In this document: in pieces, positions 1 through 8,890 of the stretch
Layout: every line of letters starts with the position of its first letter
How positions within the stretch are numbered: the stretch's first letter is position 1
Source of the DNA: Thalassiosira profunda
Taxonomy: Eukaryota; Bacillariophyta; Thalassiosirophyceae; Thalassiosirales; Thalassiosiraceae
Assembly: GCA_036939355.1 (NCBI GenBank)
Contig: JALLAP010000209.1
Coordinates: 1-21,198, forward strand
Direction of reading: 5' to 3'
Length of the DNA: 21,198 nt
Program-made: the position numbers and the translations under genes
Notes under the pieces: model-generated
Databases searched by the model: none
Seen by the model: the letters and a program-made list of their open reading frames with translations, nothing else
What the model was told of the DNA's origin: nothing

Positions 1-55
1 TCGATTCCGCGTTGTGCACGGGGACGATGACGTCCACCTTGATCAAAGCGGCCAT
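1..55 (-). CDS. Glycosyltransferase family 2, N-terminus only (runs off left edge)
   Basis: Reading leftward from an ATG at 55-53, the first 18 codons give MAALIKVDVIVPVHNAES. The core VDVIVPVHNAE matches the first beta strand and nucleotide-binding loop of family 2 glycosyltransferases (GT-A fold), which transfer a sugar from a nucleotide-sugar donor. An in-frame TGA lies two codons upstream of the ATG (59-61), so this ATG is the start unless an upstream exon exists. The rest of the gene is outside the window, so donor, acceptor and location cannot be told. It is divergent from the PIG-Y-like gene across 166 bp. The call rests on one short motif. Confidence 0.5.
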   Translation of the reverse strand, partial: MAALIKVDVIVPVHNAES

Positions 56-221
56 GCTTCATCCTCCTCCTGCCTCTCCAGAACGGTGGGGGGAAAGGAA
101 AAGGAACGTAGGAACACGGAAGCCAAACCACCTCGTCTGTCCAACACCGCCCGCAACCCCGCCCCCCTCCTCGATGCGTTGCCCCTCGAGCGGCCCCGGC
201 ACCGCATCAAGACGTCGCGAT

Positions 222-440
222 ATGGCGGCGGTCCACCCTCCAGCCGCCGCGGGAGAGCGGTCACCCGTCGTAGGGGCGGCGCTCCTTCTCCTATCGGCCC
301 TCCTCTTCTTCCTCGCAGCGCGGATCTGGACGGCCGAGGAGGGCTCGCTGTTGCTCGTCGTCCCGTTGTCGATCATCCCGCTGCTGATAATACTGATGGT
401 CCGCTATGTCGCGGTGCGGCTATATCTGAGGAATTGCTGA
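222..440 (+). CDS. PIG-Y-like small membrane protein (GPI-GlcNAc transferase subunit)
   Basis: This 72-residue protein has two hydrophobic segments (about residues 16-33 and 43-60) with a short acidic loop (TAEEGS) between them and the C-terminal tail VRLYLRNC. Human PIG-Y is 71 residues with the same plan: two hairpin membrane segments, a Pro-containing second segment (SLLL-P-I-P) and a tail ending IKLFRHN. PIG-Y/Eri1 belongs to the ER complex that adds GlcNAc to phosphatidylinositol, the first step of GPI anchor synthesis. The ATG at 222 gives the family length; an in-frame ATG at 174 would add 16 residues rich in Arg, Ser and Pro. The family match is by eye on a tiny protein, so another small two-pass ER protein remains possible. 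Confidence 0.55.
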   Translation: MAAVHPPAAAGERSPVVGAALLLLSALLFFLAARIWTAEEGSLLLVVPLSIIPLLIILMVRYVAVRLYLRNC

Positions 441-1101
441 AGCAATCTCTTGCAGAGGTTGATGGCTGGCGAGTGCTACGCTCTTCTTGGCGTAGCATGT
501 GATGTGAAGTTTGGGCGATTACTCACAAGCGTCGCCTCGGTGATGGGTCGGTCCCAATCTCTGCCAAATTGCAAAACGCCGCATCTGCAAACAGGAGATT
601 TTGCAGGAGACTCAAGCTTTCGCGGGGATGCGCACAACTATTCGACACAACAAAGCACAGCAGGAAGAAACGCAAATAAGCAATTGGTGGAGATGCAATA
701 CGACAAGGAGGGAGAACAATTTTGCAGCTCGTTCATGCCAATTTATTGCGATGCGATACCACGTTGGGAGAGAGCATCCCGAAAATGGGACAACGTGGTT
801 TGCAGAGATAGTTCTCTATCCTAGAGTTATTCTCTAGTGGGTAACGCCGAATCCGAATTATTCCGGACCTCGAGGCACCCTTTGGTAAAGCAATCGTTGG
901 AACTCTAAGCTCGCAGAGCGAACTCGTTTGGTCGTTTGGATATGCAACACCTTTTTGATATGCAACACGAATCGTATGCAAGGAGGAGTAGGCTGCGTGT
1001 CCTCTCCTCCGACCCTAGCCGTGGGCCTTTGTTTCGTCATGAATGCGTTTGTACTGTCTCTATCAACAAGTTGTTGTATGCGTTGTGTGTATCTGTTCAG
1101 A
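441..1101. other. Convergent intergenic region, PIG-Y-like / HSF
   Basis: No convincing gene is seen. Open frames exist but have no domain, no typical composition and no splice logic. The stretch holds both 3' ends, a small hairpin (474-497) and a 12-bp direct repeat (GATATGCAACAC at 939-950 and 957-968). Confidence 0.5.
474..497. repeat. Short inverted repeat downstream of the PIG-Y-like stop
   Basis: Perfect 8-bp arms TGCTACGC (474-481) and GCGTAGCA (490-497) with an 8-nt loop, about 35 nt after the stop codon. It could fold in a 3' UTR; any role is inference. Confidence 0.4.
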
Positions 1102-2950
1102 TCACGGTTGGTCTGGCTGAGATGGTTTCCCCTCGTCGTCGTCCGCTGCCTCCTCTTCGTACGCCCGTTCCGAAGCGTACACCACCCGTCCTCTCGTGTC
1201 GCGCGGCGATGCGGCGGGCGGCGGGGCGTAGAAGTTGTCGACGTCCAGCGGATTGTGCAACACCGGAGCGTGATACGCATCGGCCGCGTCCACTCGCACC
1301 GGTGTTGGGATGCCCTCCAGCGTGTCGACGTCGTACGGCACGTCTGTTTCGTGCAGTCTCAATGCAGGAGACTGAACCTCCGGTCCTTTCGACGTTGGTT
1401 TGTAGGGCAGCGGAGACCCAAGATCTGTGTAGGTGTCATCGTTCGAAGACGGAGCCTGTTTTGGCTCAGGGCTGTCCCGCGCGGCAGGCTTTCGGTCGTC
1501 TATTTTGTCGTCCTCGTCCTTTCGCACGCTCGCACTTCGCTCCATATTCGTGACCGGAGTGTGAATGACGGGCAACTTTCGCTCGGCCTCCCGACTGCGA
1601 CGTTGAGCGTCGTGCTTCCTCTGACGAGCGTCGTACGTTGTGCGTCGCGCTTCCTCCTCCGATGGTGGCGGATGCTGCCAAGGATGGCCGTGAGTGGGCG
1701 GATGCCACCCTTGCCAAGCGTACGGCGGCTGGGGTCCCCAATGCGGCGGAACCGTCTGCGGAGGCGGAGGTTGATAGTGCACAGGAGGCGTGCGATACTG
1801 CTGACTTGGCGGCAAAGGATGCCATTCGTGGCGAGGAGGCGGTTGTCCCCTGTGTGGTGGCGCAGAATGCGGAGGAAGTGGCAGCGCAGAATGCGGAGCC
1901 AGATGGTGGTAGTGTCCCGGAGGTGGTAGGTGATGATGTGCCGGAGGAGGTGCCGGAGGATGAAATGGCTGGTGAGGAGGGTGCTCTTCTGGCTGTTGAG
2001 GTCTGGAGGCCGCTGGCGGGGTGAACAGTTGAAGATCCTGCCCCCATTTTTGTTTCTTCTCTGATGTCTCCGTCGCTGACGCAGCGGCGCTGGCCGGCTC
2101 TGGGTCCGGAAACGGGCCCTCCACCAATTCAGGCTGCCTTTTTCTGTCCTTTTTTCCTTCCTCCATCGCTATTGCTGCGGCGTAGGCCGGTTCCGGACCT
2201 GGAAGCGGATATCGCCTCGAGATGTCATAGAAATCGGGCTCGCCGTCTTTGCTGTATTGGGCGCGCGGCGAATTGCAATTGCAACAGCAGGAGATGAGTT
2301 AAGGCGAGGTTCAACTTGATCAGAGAACATGGCACAGCTTTGCAACGCATGCACTCACTTTGGGAGCCTCCGTCCCGGGTTCACCGGGCGAGACATGGCC
2401 ATGGTCAGTTCGATCTTGCCCCGGAGAAACAGCTCGTGGTAGTAGGCGTTTTGGTCCGGGCCCGCGCTGTAGAGACGCTGATGGCGAACGCACACAAGAT
2501 GTGAGCAAAGCACGACGATGCAAAATTGCATGCAACTGGAACGGCACAACGATTGCAACTCTCTCGAGGAATATCACGCACCTTGAAGCCCCAGCCGTTG
2601 ACGCTCCGGTAGAAGCTCTTCACGTCTCTCATGCTGAAGTGCTTGGGAATCACAACCTGCTCCAACAGCAGCCGGTTCTCGACGGACCATGCCCGGCCGT
2701 GCGGCTTCCACCGGACGATCTTGTAATACTCGGGGTTGGAGAGGATCTGGTGGAGCTTCGCGGGGAACAGCTCCGCGTTGACCCTAGGGCCGCCGGCGCC
2801 CGGGACGGTCCGGTTCTCGGGCACGCGGAGGTCCTCGATGCTGGTCCGGCTGAAGTCACGATATGTGTGATCGATGACGGACACCTTCACCTCGGGGCGG
2901 GGGCGCTTGGCCCCCGCCCCCTCGTGCGGGGGCGGCGAGGGCGAGGACAT
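1102..2950 (-). CDS. Heat-shock-factor-type (HSF) transcription factor, three exons
   Basis: Exons are 2950-2582, 2477-2359 and 2251-1102, joining to 1638 nt (545 aa). Introns are 104 nt (GTGCGT...CATCAG, phase 0) and 107 nt (GTGAGT...ATACAG, phase 2). Residues about 60-150 form an HSF DNA-binding domain: FPAKLHQILS, PHGRAWSVENR, VIPKHF, SFYRSVNGWGFK, then after intron 1 RLYSAGPDQNAYYHELFLRG. HSFs bind inverted nGAAn boxes in the nucleus. The tail is strongly Pro/His-rich (about 241-361), followed by a charged, possibly helical stretch (about 360-390) and an acidic C-terminus. A classical hydrophobic heptad-repeat trimerisation region is not evident. Exon 1 ends exactly inside the conserved domain and the splice restores it, which supports the model strongly. 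The ATG at 2950 precedes a short disordered leader. Confidence 0.9.
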
Positions 2951-3639
2951 TGCGGCTCCGCTCTCCGGGGGGCAGTGGGTCGTGGCCTGGGTCGACCCTC
3001 CTCGGCGCTGTTGGGGGCAGCCTCCGCCTCGCCACCACCGCCGCCCCTCAACGCGCAGCGCCGGCAGTGGCGCCGAACCCGGCAGCTTGGAGGCACCGCT
3101 TCGTCAACCTTCGGCCGCCAATGCCGGCCATCAACCTGTCTGCTGTCTCGCCGGCGAGTGGATGCCTTTCCTTTCGGCCGGGTTCGTACCAGGCGAATTC
3201 TTGCACATGATGGGCCGCGGTAATTTCGTGCTCTCTTTCACGGGTTTGTGGCTTGGCTCTTCGCGCGGGCTTTGTCATCGAAATTTTGGCATTTTTGGCT
3301 CAAGAATCTACGGAGGAATTAGTATATTTCAGCGTCGAATTTCTACCGCTAGCCAAGCCTTTCTTTCCTGTCTACAGTCAGAAAATGTGAGTGCGTATTA
3401 TTACTTCGCATTTTCTGTGATAAGTCGTTGAAGAAAGGATCTAGCCGTATTTTCCTGCGACAGAATTTCACTCTCATGCGAAGTTTACTTCAGGCGGAAA
3501 AGATCCATTTTATGCAAGTCGATTTATGTACAACTGGCTGGCGGGCTACCTCGACTCTAGTAACGCAGCCTTGACTCATTTGGGGTCCATTTCCTCGAAA
3601 CCATGGCATGGATTGATTGATGCCGAAGAAGCTCTAGCT
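2951..3639. other. Intergenic region upstream of the HSF gene
   Basis: The GC-rich first ~220 bp borders the HSF start; the remainder is more AT-rich. It holds an inverted repeat CAGAAAATG (3379-3387) / CATTTTCTG (3409-3417) with a 21-nt loop. No gene or perfect GAAnnTTC heat-shock element is seen. It should contain the HSF promoter and the 3' UTR of the FAD monooxygenase gene. Confidence 0.5.
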
Positions 3640-4965
3640 TTACTCAGGCAACGGGGGCAGCCCGCAGTCTTCCAGCGCCTGATTGACGAAAGACCGGTTG
3701 CCTTCGTCCACCCTCGGAAAAATAAGCCTGCTCGGTGCCCACTGCATAAATACTCGTGCGAAGAAGTTTGAGATGGTAGACTTGCTCGTGCTGAGCTTGG
3801 CAATCTTCCGCGCCTCCGTCACGGTGGCCTTGGCGAATGCTCTTCTCTCGGGAGCGTCGAGGCACGACAGGGCGTGGCGCACCGGGGCCGCGCCGCCGGC
3901 CCCGATGCGCGTGCACACGGCAAAGGCATCAGCCAAGGCCATGTTGCAGCCCTGGCCCAGGAAGGGGGTCTGGGGATGTCCCGCGTCTCCCAGCAGCGCG
4001 ACGAGACCGCCGGGGGAGACCAAGTTCTGGTCCAGATTCCACCGATCGTACAGCCCCACCTTCGTCACTTCCGTGGGCGGGGTCGCGGCCACGATCCCGC
4101 GGACGAGGTCGCACCGCCCCTGCCCCTCGACCAGCCCCACCAGCTCGTCCTTGACCGCCCGTCCTCGCACGCCGCCGCGGATGGTCAGGTCGTCCGACTG
4201 CGCAGGATCTACATCGCACTGCTGCGCCGCCGACCACAGAAACGTGCGCTTGTTGTCCGTGAGGGCGCCGACGAAGTTTCCCGGCCGCCGGCCGTCCCCC
4301 ACGAACCAGCAGAAGCTCTCCCCGTCCTCCGCCGTCTGCGTCGGTGCCAGGAGGCGCCGAAGCTCCGGCCCCACCTCGCACTTGCCCCACCACATGGCCA
4401 CATGGCAAAAGTGGACGGGATCCCCGCCCGTTGCACCGCCCAACATCTGCGCTCGCGTGGCCGATCTCCACCCCTCGCACGCCAGCAGCGCCCGCCCTTC
4501 CAGCTCCGTCCCGTCGGACAAGCGCACCGTCACCTGGTTCTGTTCCTCCTGTTCGTCGTACCCGACCACGGACACTCCGAAGTGCGCGTTGCCGTCGGCG
4601 CCGCTTCTCAGGCCGTCGCCCAGCTTTTCCACCAGACACTGCTGCAGCGCGCTCCGCTTGGCCGCGTAGGCCTCCCGTCCCGGCAGTTCCTCGGTCTTGA
4701 TGACGCGCAAGCGCGCGCCGCCCATGTCCATCATGGTAATGCCGGCGAACCGGGACATGCGCTCCCGCCACCCCGGCAGCTGCAGTCGCTCGAATATTCG
4801 CACGGCGGTGGGCGCCATGTCGAAGCCGCTGCCGACGTCGCCGGTGAGGCGCGCGCGCTCCGTTCGTTCGACTAAGTGGAATGGGACATTGTGCTGTTGC
4901 AGCACGGCGGCGCAGAGGAGGCCGCAGGGGCCCGCGCCGGCGATGATGACCGGAAGGGGCGTCAT
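3640..4965 (-). CDS. FAD-dependent monooxygenase (PHBH-fold, FAD_binding_3 type)
   Basis: A single-exon protein of 441 aa, normal length for the aromatic-hydroxylase/epoxidase flavoprotein family, which uses FAD, NAD(P)H and O2 to hydroxylate or epoxidise a small substrate. Visible motifs: Rossmann GAGPCG (10-15) with the acidic end of strand 2 in LVER (31-34), a DG-like motif ACEGWRSATR (162-171), and the GD motif GDAGHPQTPFLGQG (326-339) followed by NMALADA. In the DG motif the usual Asp is Glu. The ATG at 4965 starts seven residues before the dinucleotide-binding strand; the frame stays open upstream with an ATG at 5106, but that extension has no targeting-peptide character. The substrate cannot be read from the sequence; salicylate hydroxylase-like and zeaxanthin epoxidase-like relatives are both possible. 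It is divergent from the FG-GAP gene. Confidence 0.85.
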   Translation of the reverse strand: MTPLPVIIAGAGPCGLLCAAVLQQHNVPFHLVERTERARLTGDVGSGFDMAPTAVRIFERLQLPGWRERMSRFAGITMMDMGGARLRVIKTEELPGREAYAAKRSALQQCLVEKLGDGLRSGADGNAHFGVSVVGYDEQEEQNQVTVRLSDGTELEGRALLACEGWRSATRAQMLGGATGGDPVHFCHVAMWWGKCEVGPELRRLLAPTQTAEDGESFCWFVGDGRRPGNFVGALTDNKRTFLWSAAQQCDVDPAQSDDLTIRGGVRGRAVKDELVGLVEGQGRCDLVRGIVAATPPTEVTKVGLYDRWNLDQNLVSPGGLVALLGDAGHPQTPFLGQGCNMALADAFAVCTRIGAGGAAPVRHALSCLDAPERRAFAKATVTEARKIAKLSTSKSTISNFFARVFMQWAPSRLIFPRVDEGNRSFVNQALEDCGLPPLPE

Positions 4966-5348
4966 CGTTTGCTTGGGAATGCAGAATACATTAGGACGGA
5001 GGCGATGGCAGTCCGATCCCGAGCGTTCCGGCACCTCGGGCGCGAGGTCCACGGCTGATCGACGGACGCGGGCAGCAGAGTGCAGGGGGCTATCTACGAG
5101 GTGCATGCATGCACCGACCGGAAAGAGTGTGAGCAAGCGAGGTAGGAGGCGAGCGAGGCATCAGGCAGGAGAGACGTAGAAATGTACGTAGGAAATAGTA
5201 CTTTGGGGACGGATTTTGACCTCCCTCCTCGTCCTTGCTCAGACCCGCACGAGACCTCGACTACTCCAGCCGGTCCCAAGCCCTCCTAGCCGACCGACGC
5301 GCCGGCGAATTGCAATTCCGCCAGCCGGGACCACGGACCTCGCGCAAC
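4966..5348. promoter_or_regulatory. Divergent promoter region, FAD monooxygenase / FG-GAP gene
   Basis: 383 bp between two start codons on opposite strands. It must hold both promoters and 5' UTRs. No TATA box or clear known motif was recognised; a short GCATGCATGCA tract lies near 5103. Confidence 0.45.
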
Positions 5349-7486
5349 ATGCCCGCCCCTGACGACGAAGCGCCGGCGGCGGCGTCGCAATCGCGGCCCT
5401 CCGTCGGGGAGGGCGCTCAGGCGGCAGCTGCCACCGATGCGAACCCGGCCCCCACCCTCTACCGGTCCGGCTGGGCCTCCACCGTCACGTCGCCGATGAA
5501 GCAATCGTTCGTTCCGACGACCGAGGCGCGACGGGAGAGCGAGGTGCACCGCCAGGCGCGGGAGGCGAAGGCGGCCGCGGAGAAACAGCGGGAGCGGGAG
5601 GCCCGGCGAGCTGTGGAGGAGGAGGCGGATGCGAAGGAGGAGGCCGAGGAGGAGGCCGGAGCGGACACAGGGGAGCAGCAACAATTGAAGGAGGCGCAGC
5701 GAGAAGAATTGGACGTGCATGATTTTGATCGGGAGGAGAAGGGAGGGGAGACGGCGATCGCGGAAGAGCAGACGGAGAAAACGCCGGCAGAGGGGGCGGG
5801 TGCATCTTCTGGCGATGCCGATGTGGCCGCTGCACGGGAGTCTGCTCCTGCGGTGGATGCCCCCCAAGCAAGTGCGGAGTTGGAACAGGCCGAGGAGGGG
5901 AAAATGGAAGCGAACGCGTCGGATGGGGTAGGTGGCCTCCTATTTCACGTTTTGCAATTGCATCGCGCACATCATATGTGCTCACATTCAATCCTTCTCT
6001 GGCAGGATACCGGGGGAGACAAGAGAGCAGAGGAACCAACCACTGAGCCAAAGGTGGCGTGGTGGCGAAACAAGAAATACCGCATCCCCATCCTTGTGTC
6101 CCTGCTAGTGACAATCGGCGGTATCATCGGGCTGGCTGTCGGACTCTCGGGGAGCAGCGACGGTGGCAATGCAGATGACGGCGCATCATCGGACAATACC
6201 CTTGATCAAATTCCGTTGGTGGTCGATCGATCTGAATCGTGCGAGTTCGAGCTAAAAGATACGGCGTTCTTGAGCGCCGCCGGCAACATGACAGGAGGAA
6301 GGGCCGACACCGACGGCGACAACGCCGTGGTCGCGGCGCACGACGAAAATGGAGTGGGGGCAGTCTGGGCCCTGAGCAAGAATGGCTACACTTGGACGGC
6401 GCAGACCCCACTCCCGAGCGACGGAGAAGACGAGTTTGGATGGGATGTGGCCATTCGCGGAGAGACGATTGTGGTGGGATCTCCTGGGGCCGGGGGAGGC
6501 CGGGGGGCGGCGCACGTGTTTAGGAAGAATCAGGACGGGGCGTGGTACCTGCAACAGATTCTGGAACCAGAGAATGCCGAGCCGGATTCGGCGTTTGGGA
6601 CGTCGGTGGACATTGCCGAATGCGAGTGCATCATTGCCGTTGGGTAAGTGCAAATCCTGCCCTCTCGAACGCCGCAAATGCTTGGATACCTCTCACATGC
6701 ATCTTGTTCTGTTCTCTGCTATGGCAGGGGTACTCGGGGGAGTGTGTTCGTGTTCACCAGACAAAGTGGAGACAACTTTTTCTTCGAGACGCAAAAGGTA
6801 TGCTCATTAGGTGTTATTGGATGCTCTTCGCCGGAATGCTTGTTCTCACGCATGCCGTTCTTGGGGGAAAGGAAACGCCCAATGTGTGGAAATCACAGTT
6901 TAGCAACGGTGGTCTTGGGCAGACCGTCGCAATCAGTGACAATCTACTCGCGGTGAAGGCGCCTTCCGATTTCATCGAAGAAGAGAAAGGCGTGGTTTAC
7001 ATGTACAAAAGAGGCGCCGACGGAATCTACGAAGAGGTTGACCGGCTCTCCGCTCCGGAAGGAGGGCTCTATACTCCGGAAGGCGAACAATTCACTCCCA
7101 GCAACTCGCCGCAGGTCGTTCTCTTGGACGACTTTGTGTTGGTGGGCGCCCCCGGACTCAACGTGGTGCACGTCTTTCAGGAGACGCCCCTGGGCCGCTA
7201 TCAGAAGGTGTCCGAGCTCGTCGCCTTCGATGCCACGCCGGGAAGCAACCGCGCGTTCGGTCATCGGCTCGACGGGGACCGCATGGACGTGCTGGTGTCC
7301 GATCCCGTGGACAACAGCTCGTACTTGTTCTCCTACGACGGCGGCGTGTGGAACGGAGGGATGAAGCACGACAGTGCGGCAGTGTATGTTAGTTCCCCAA
7401 TCCCTCGTCCCGCAACGGTCATCTCGGTGGCCTCCGAACAGAACGAGTTCGGGCCAGTGAACGTGTACGACATTGCTTGCCGCTAG
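5349..7486 (+). CDS. Type II membrane protein with FG-GAP (integrin-alpha-like) ectodomain, four exons
   Basis: Exons are 5349-5927, 6006-6643, 6728-6797 and 6872-7486, together 1902 nt (633 aa). Introns are 78, 84 and 74 nt: GTAGGT...GGCAG, GTAAGT...GGCAG and GTATGC...AAAG. Residues 60-190 are Ala/Glu/Arg-rich and probably coiled-coil or disordered; a membrane segment lies at about 219-241 (after WWRNKKYRIP), then an Asp/Gly/Ser linker and a beta-rich C-terminal half with repeats such as DEFGWDVAIRGETIVVGSPG and SAFGTSVDIAECECIIAVG. These are FG-GAP blades of a beta-propeller; many diatom genomes carry such cytosol-in, propeller-out proteins of unknown role. There is no signal peptide, so a signal-anchor topology is inferred. 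The last acceptor (after GGGGGAAAG) has a weak pyrimidine tract and is the least certain join. Confidence 0.85.
5928..6005 (+). other. Stop-free 78-nt intron, multiple of three
   Basis: Starts GTAGGT, ends CTCTGGCAG, phase 0, and has no in-frame stop, so retention would insert 26 residues rich in His, Leu and Cys just before the membrane segment. Composition (AT-rich, T-rich before the AG) and the abrupt change in protein character argue that it is an intron. Confidence 0.75.
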
Positions 7487-7559
7487 GCTTTGATGCATCA
7501 AACAGCGTGCACTCTTCGTAACGTGGATTTTGAGAAAGTGCAAGCCGATTTATCTACTG

Positions 7560-7877
7560 TTCTCATCTACATACTCGCCTCTCGCAAAGAGCAAGACCAA
7601 GACGAGGCTCTCGAGCATTGCATGGCAAAGCTCATAAAAACGACAAACAGCAGAACAGAATAACACAATCAGTGATGAAGAAGTCTTTAGGCATAATAAT
7701 CGGCTGCAATCTGCTCGCAAGCAGCGTGTTAAAGTGCCACGCAAGACGGGTACTACGGATCTTCGGACTGTGAAGGAAGCTACGACGGCATTTGCTTTCT
7801 CGATTGAGTGCGGCAAAGATGATCGGGTTTGGTGCTCAGGTCACTACGATCACGTGCACATAGCCGTCGACCATTGA
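7560..7877 (+). repeat. Upstream copy of a tandem duplication (5' flank plus decayed gene)
   Basis: This segment resembles the 5' flank and gene at about 7950-8776. Shared flank words include TTCTCAT, CAAGACCAAGAC, CTCGAGCATTGC, GCAAAGCTCATAAA and CAGAACAGAA, in the same order and at similar spacing before each ATG. The duplication therefore carried the promoter as well as the gene. Confidence 0.8.
7675..7877 (+). pseudogene. Decayed paralogue of the LAS-peptidase-like gene at 8108
   Basis: The ATG at 7675 opens a signal-peptide-like start almost identical to the downstream gene (GIIIGC...LLASSV...KCHA). After CHA the frame shifts by one base and stops. A shifted piece matching the Cys-Glu-Gly-Ser-Tyr-Asp-Gly-Ile-Cys region follows, then about 440 bp of the paralogue is missing. 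The remainder matches its end: ECGKDDR, then HYDHVHIAVDH and a stop at 7875-7877. The deletion removes the first zinc-ligand motif, so no peptidase could be made. A product of at most 32 residues, essentially only the signal peptide, remains translatable. Confidence 0.85.
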
Positions 7878-7984
7878 GGTGACCATTGAGCGAGAATAGT
7901 GCCTGTTTGTAACTCGAACGAAACATAAATGCCTTACTGAGTAGTGCTGGGGTTCTCATTCATCATTGTCTCCTGCAAGAGTAG

Positions 7985-8042
7985 CAAGACCTGACCAAGA
8001 CAAAGCCCTCGAGCAAGACCTGACCAAGACAAAGCCCTCGAG
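7985..8042 (+). repeat. Perfect 29-bp tandem duplication in the promoter
   Basis: Two identical 29-bp units (7985-8013 and 8014-8042), each starting CAAGACCTGACC and ending GCCCTCGAG, lie 66 bp before the ATG at 8108. The decayed copy has a single related unit, so the doubling came after the gene duplication or was lost there. Confidence 0.9.
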
Positions 8043-8107
8043 CATTGCCTTGCAAAGCTCATAAAGAAGATTATTGAGACTGACACAGAACAGAACAACA
8101 CACTAGT

Positions 8108-8776
8108 ATGAAGGCTTTAGGCATAATAATCGGTTGCACTCTACTCGCCAGCAGCGTTTGGAAATGCCACGCACAACGATACAAGAACTACCCGGATCGA
8201 GACTGCGACGGGAGCTACGATGGCATTTGCACCAGGAAGAACTGTCCAGGATTGCCACGCGAGGAACGATGCTGCGATTACATTCTCAACATGAAAGATG
8301 AGTCAGAGAGCCGTACAGGCTGGACTCCAAGCTCGCTGTTCGTGATCCGTGCCATTAAGAGGTGCTTCAAGGAGACAGTGCGGGAAGTGCCGCGATCCAG
8401 GTTCACTGTATCCCACTCCACCTGCGAGTTCGACTTTTCTGGTGCAACCCGCGAGTACCGCCCTCACTCTCCCAACAGCGACCACTACACTGGAAACGGC
8501 ATCGACGTGATAGCCAGAGTCTACGGAGCCCGCTATGGGGCAAGAGCCGAGGGATGGACAAAGACTTGTGGCGACAAGCTTGCAGATTGGCTCGTTGAGA
8601 ACGCGGACAATCTCCAGATCAAACACGTTATCTGGTACGGGAAAATCTATCTAACGAGGCACCCAACGTGGGGTTGGCTTGAGTGCGGCAAAGATGATCG
8701 GACCGGTTGCGATGGGCCGGAGCACGGGGTGACTCGCGCGCACTACGATCATGTGCACATATCCGTCGACCACTGA
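8108..8776 (+). CDS. Secreted protein with M15/LAS-type zinc-peptidase-like domain (ARB_07466-like)
   Basis: A 222-aa intronless protein with a signal peptide (hydrophobic GIIIGCTLLASSV, likely cleavage after CHA) and a Cys-rich N-terminal part. The C-terminal ~130 residues show SDHYTGNGID (124-133), which fits the SxHxxGxAxD zinc motif of LAS/M15 metallopeptidases (H126 and D133 as ligands), then DKLADWLVENADNL, HVIWYGKIY and a final YDHVHISVD (H215/H217). The WL..NA..L / VIW / HYDHVH series is typical of ARB_07466-like C-terminal domains known from actinobacterial and phage cell-wall enzymes and some fungi. Substrate is unknown; peptidoglycan peptide cleavage is inference from the family. 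It sits beside its own pseudogene, and its base composition is visibly less GC-rich than the adjacent ankyrin gene. Confidence 0.8.
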   Translation: MKALGIIIGCTLLASSVWKCHAQRYKNYPDRDCDGSYDGICTRKNCPGLPREERCCDYILNMKDESESRTGWTPSSLFVIRAIKRCFKETVREVPRSRFTVSHSTCEFDFSGATREYRPHSPNSDHYTGNGIDVIARVYGARYGARAEGWTKTCGDKLADWLVENADNLQIKHVIWYGKIYLTRHPTWGWLECGKDDRTGCDGPEHGVTRAHYDHVHISVDH

Positions 8777-8890
8777 GCTTGCATCTTGTCCGGAAGAGGC
8801 GGACGGTGCAGTATTTGTTTTGCTACTTAGATCTCGCCGACATTGTGAAACTGTACGCAGCTGCATCCTCATGCATCATTCCTACTGCTG

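Noticed and set aside
450..824. Small plus-strand frame downstream of the PIG-Y-like gene
   Set aside because: No domain, signal or splice evidence; composition looks intergenic.
928..1929. Long plus-strand frame over the HSF 3' exon
   Set aside because: It is antisense to a Pro/His-rich exon; Arg/Val-rich composition without any domain is the expected shadow.
3874..4875. Long plus-strand frame across the FAD monooxygenase
   Set aside because: Opposite strand carries all flavoprotein motifs; this frame has only the low-complexity composition of an antisense reading in GC-rich DNA.
4966..5136. N-terminal extension of the FAD monooxygenase
   Set aside because: The frame is open and has an ATG at 5106, but the added residues show no targeting signal and the ATG at 4965 gives the standard family N-terminus.
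7985..8042. CRISPR-like repeats
   Set aside because: Only two directly adjoining units with no spacers, in a eukaryotic promoter.
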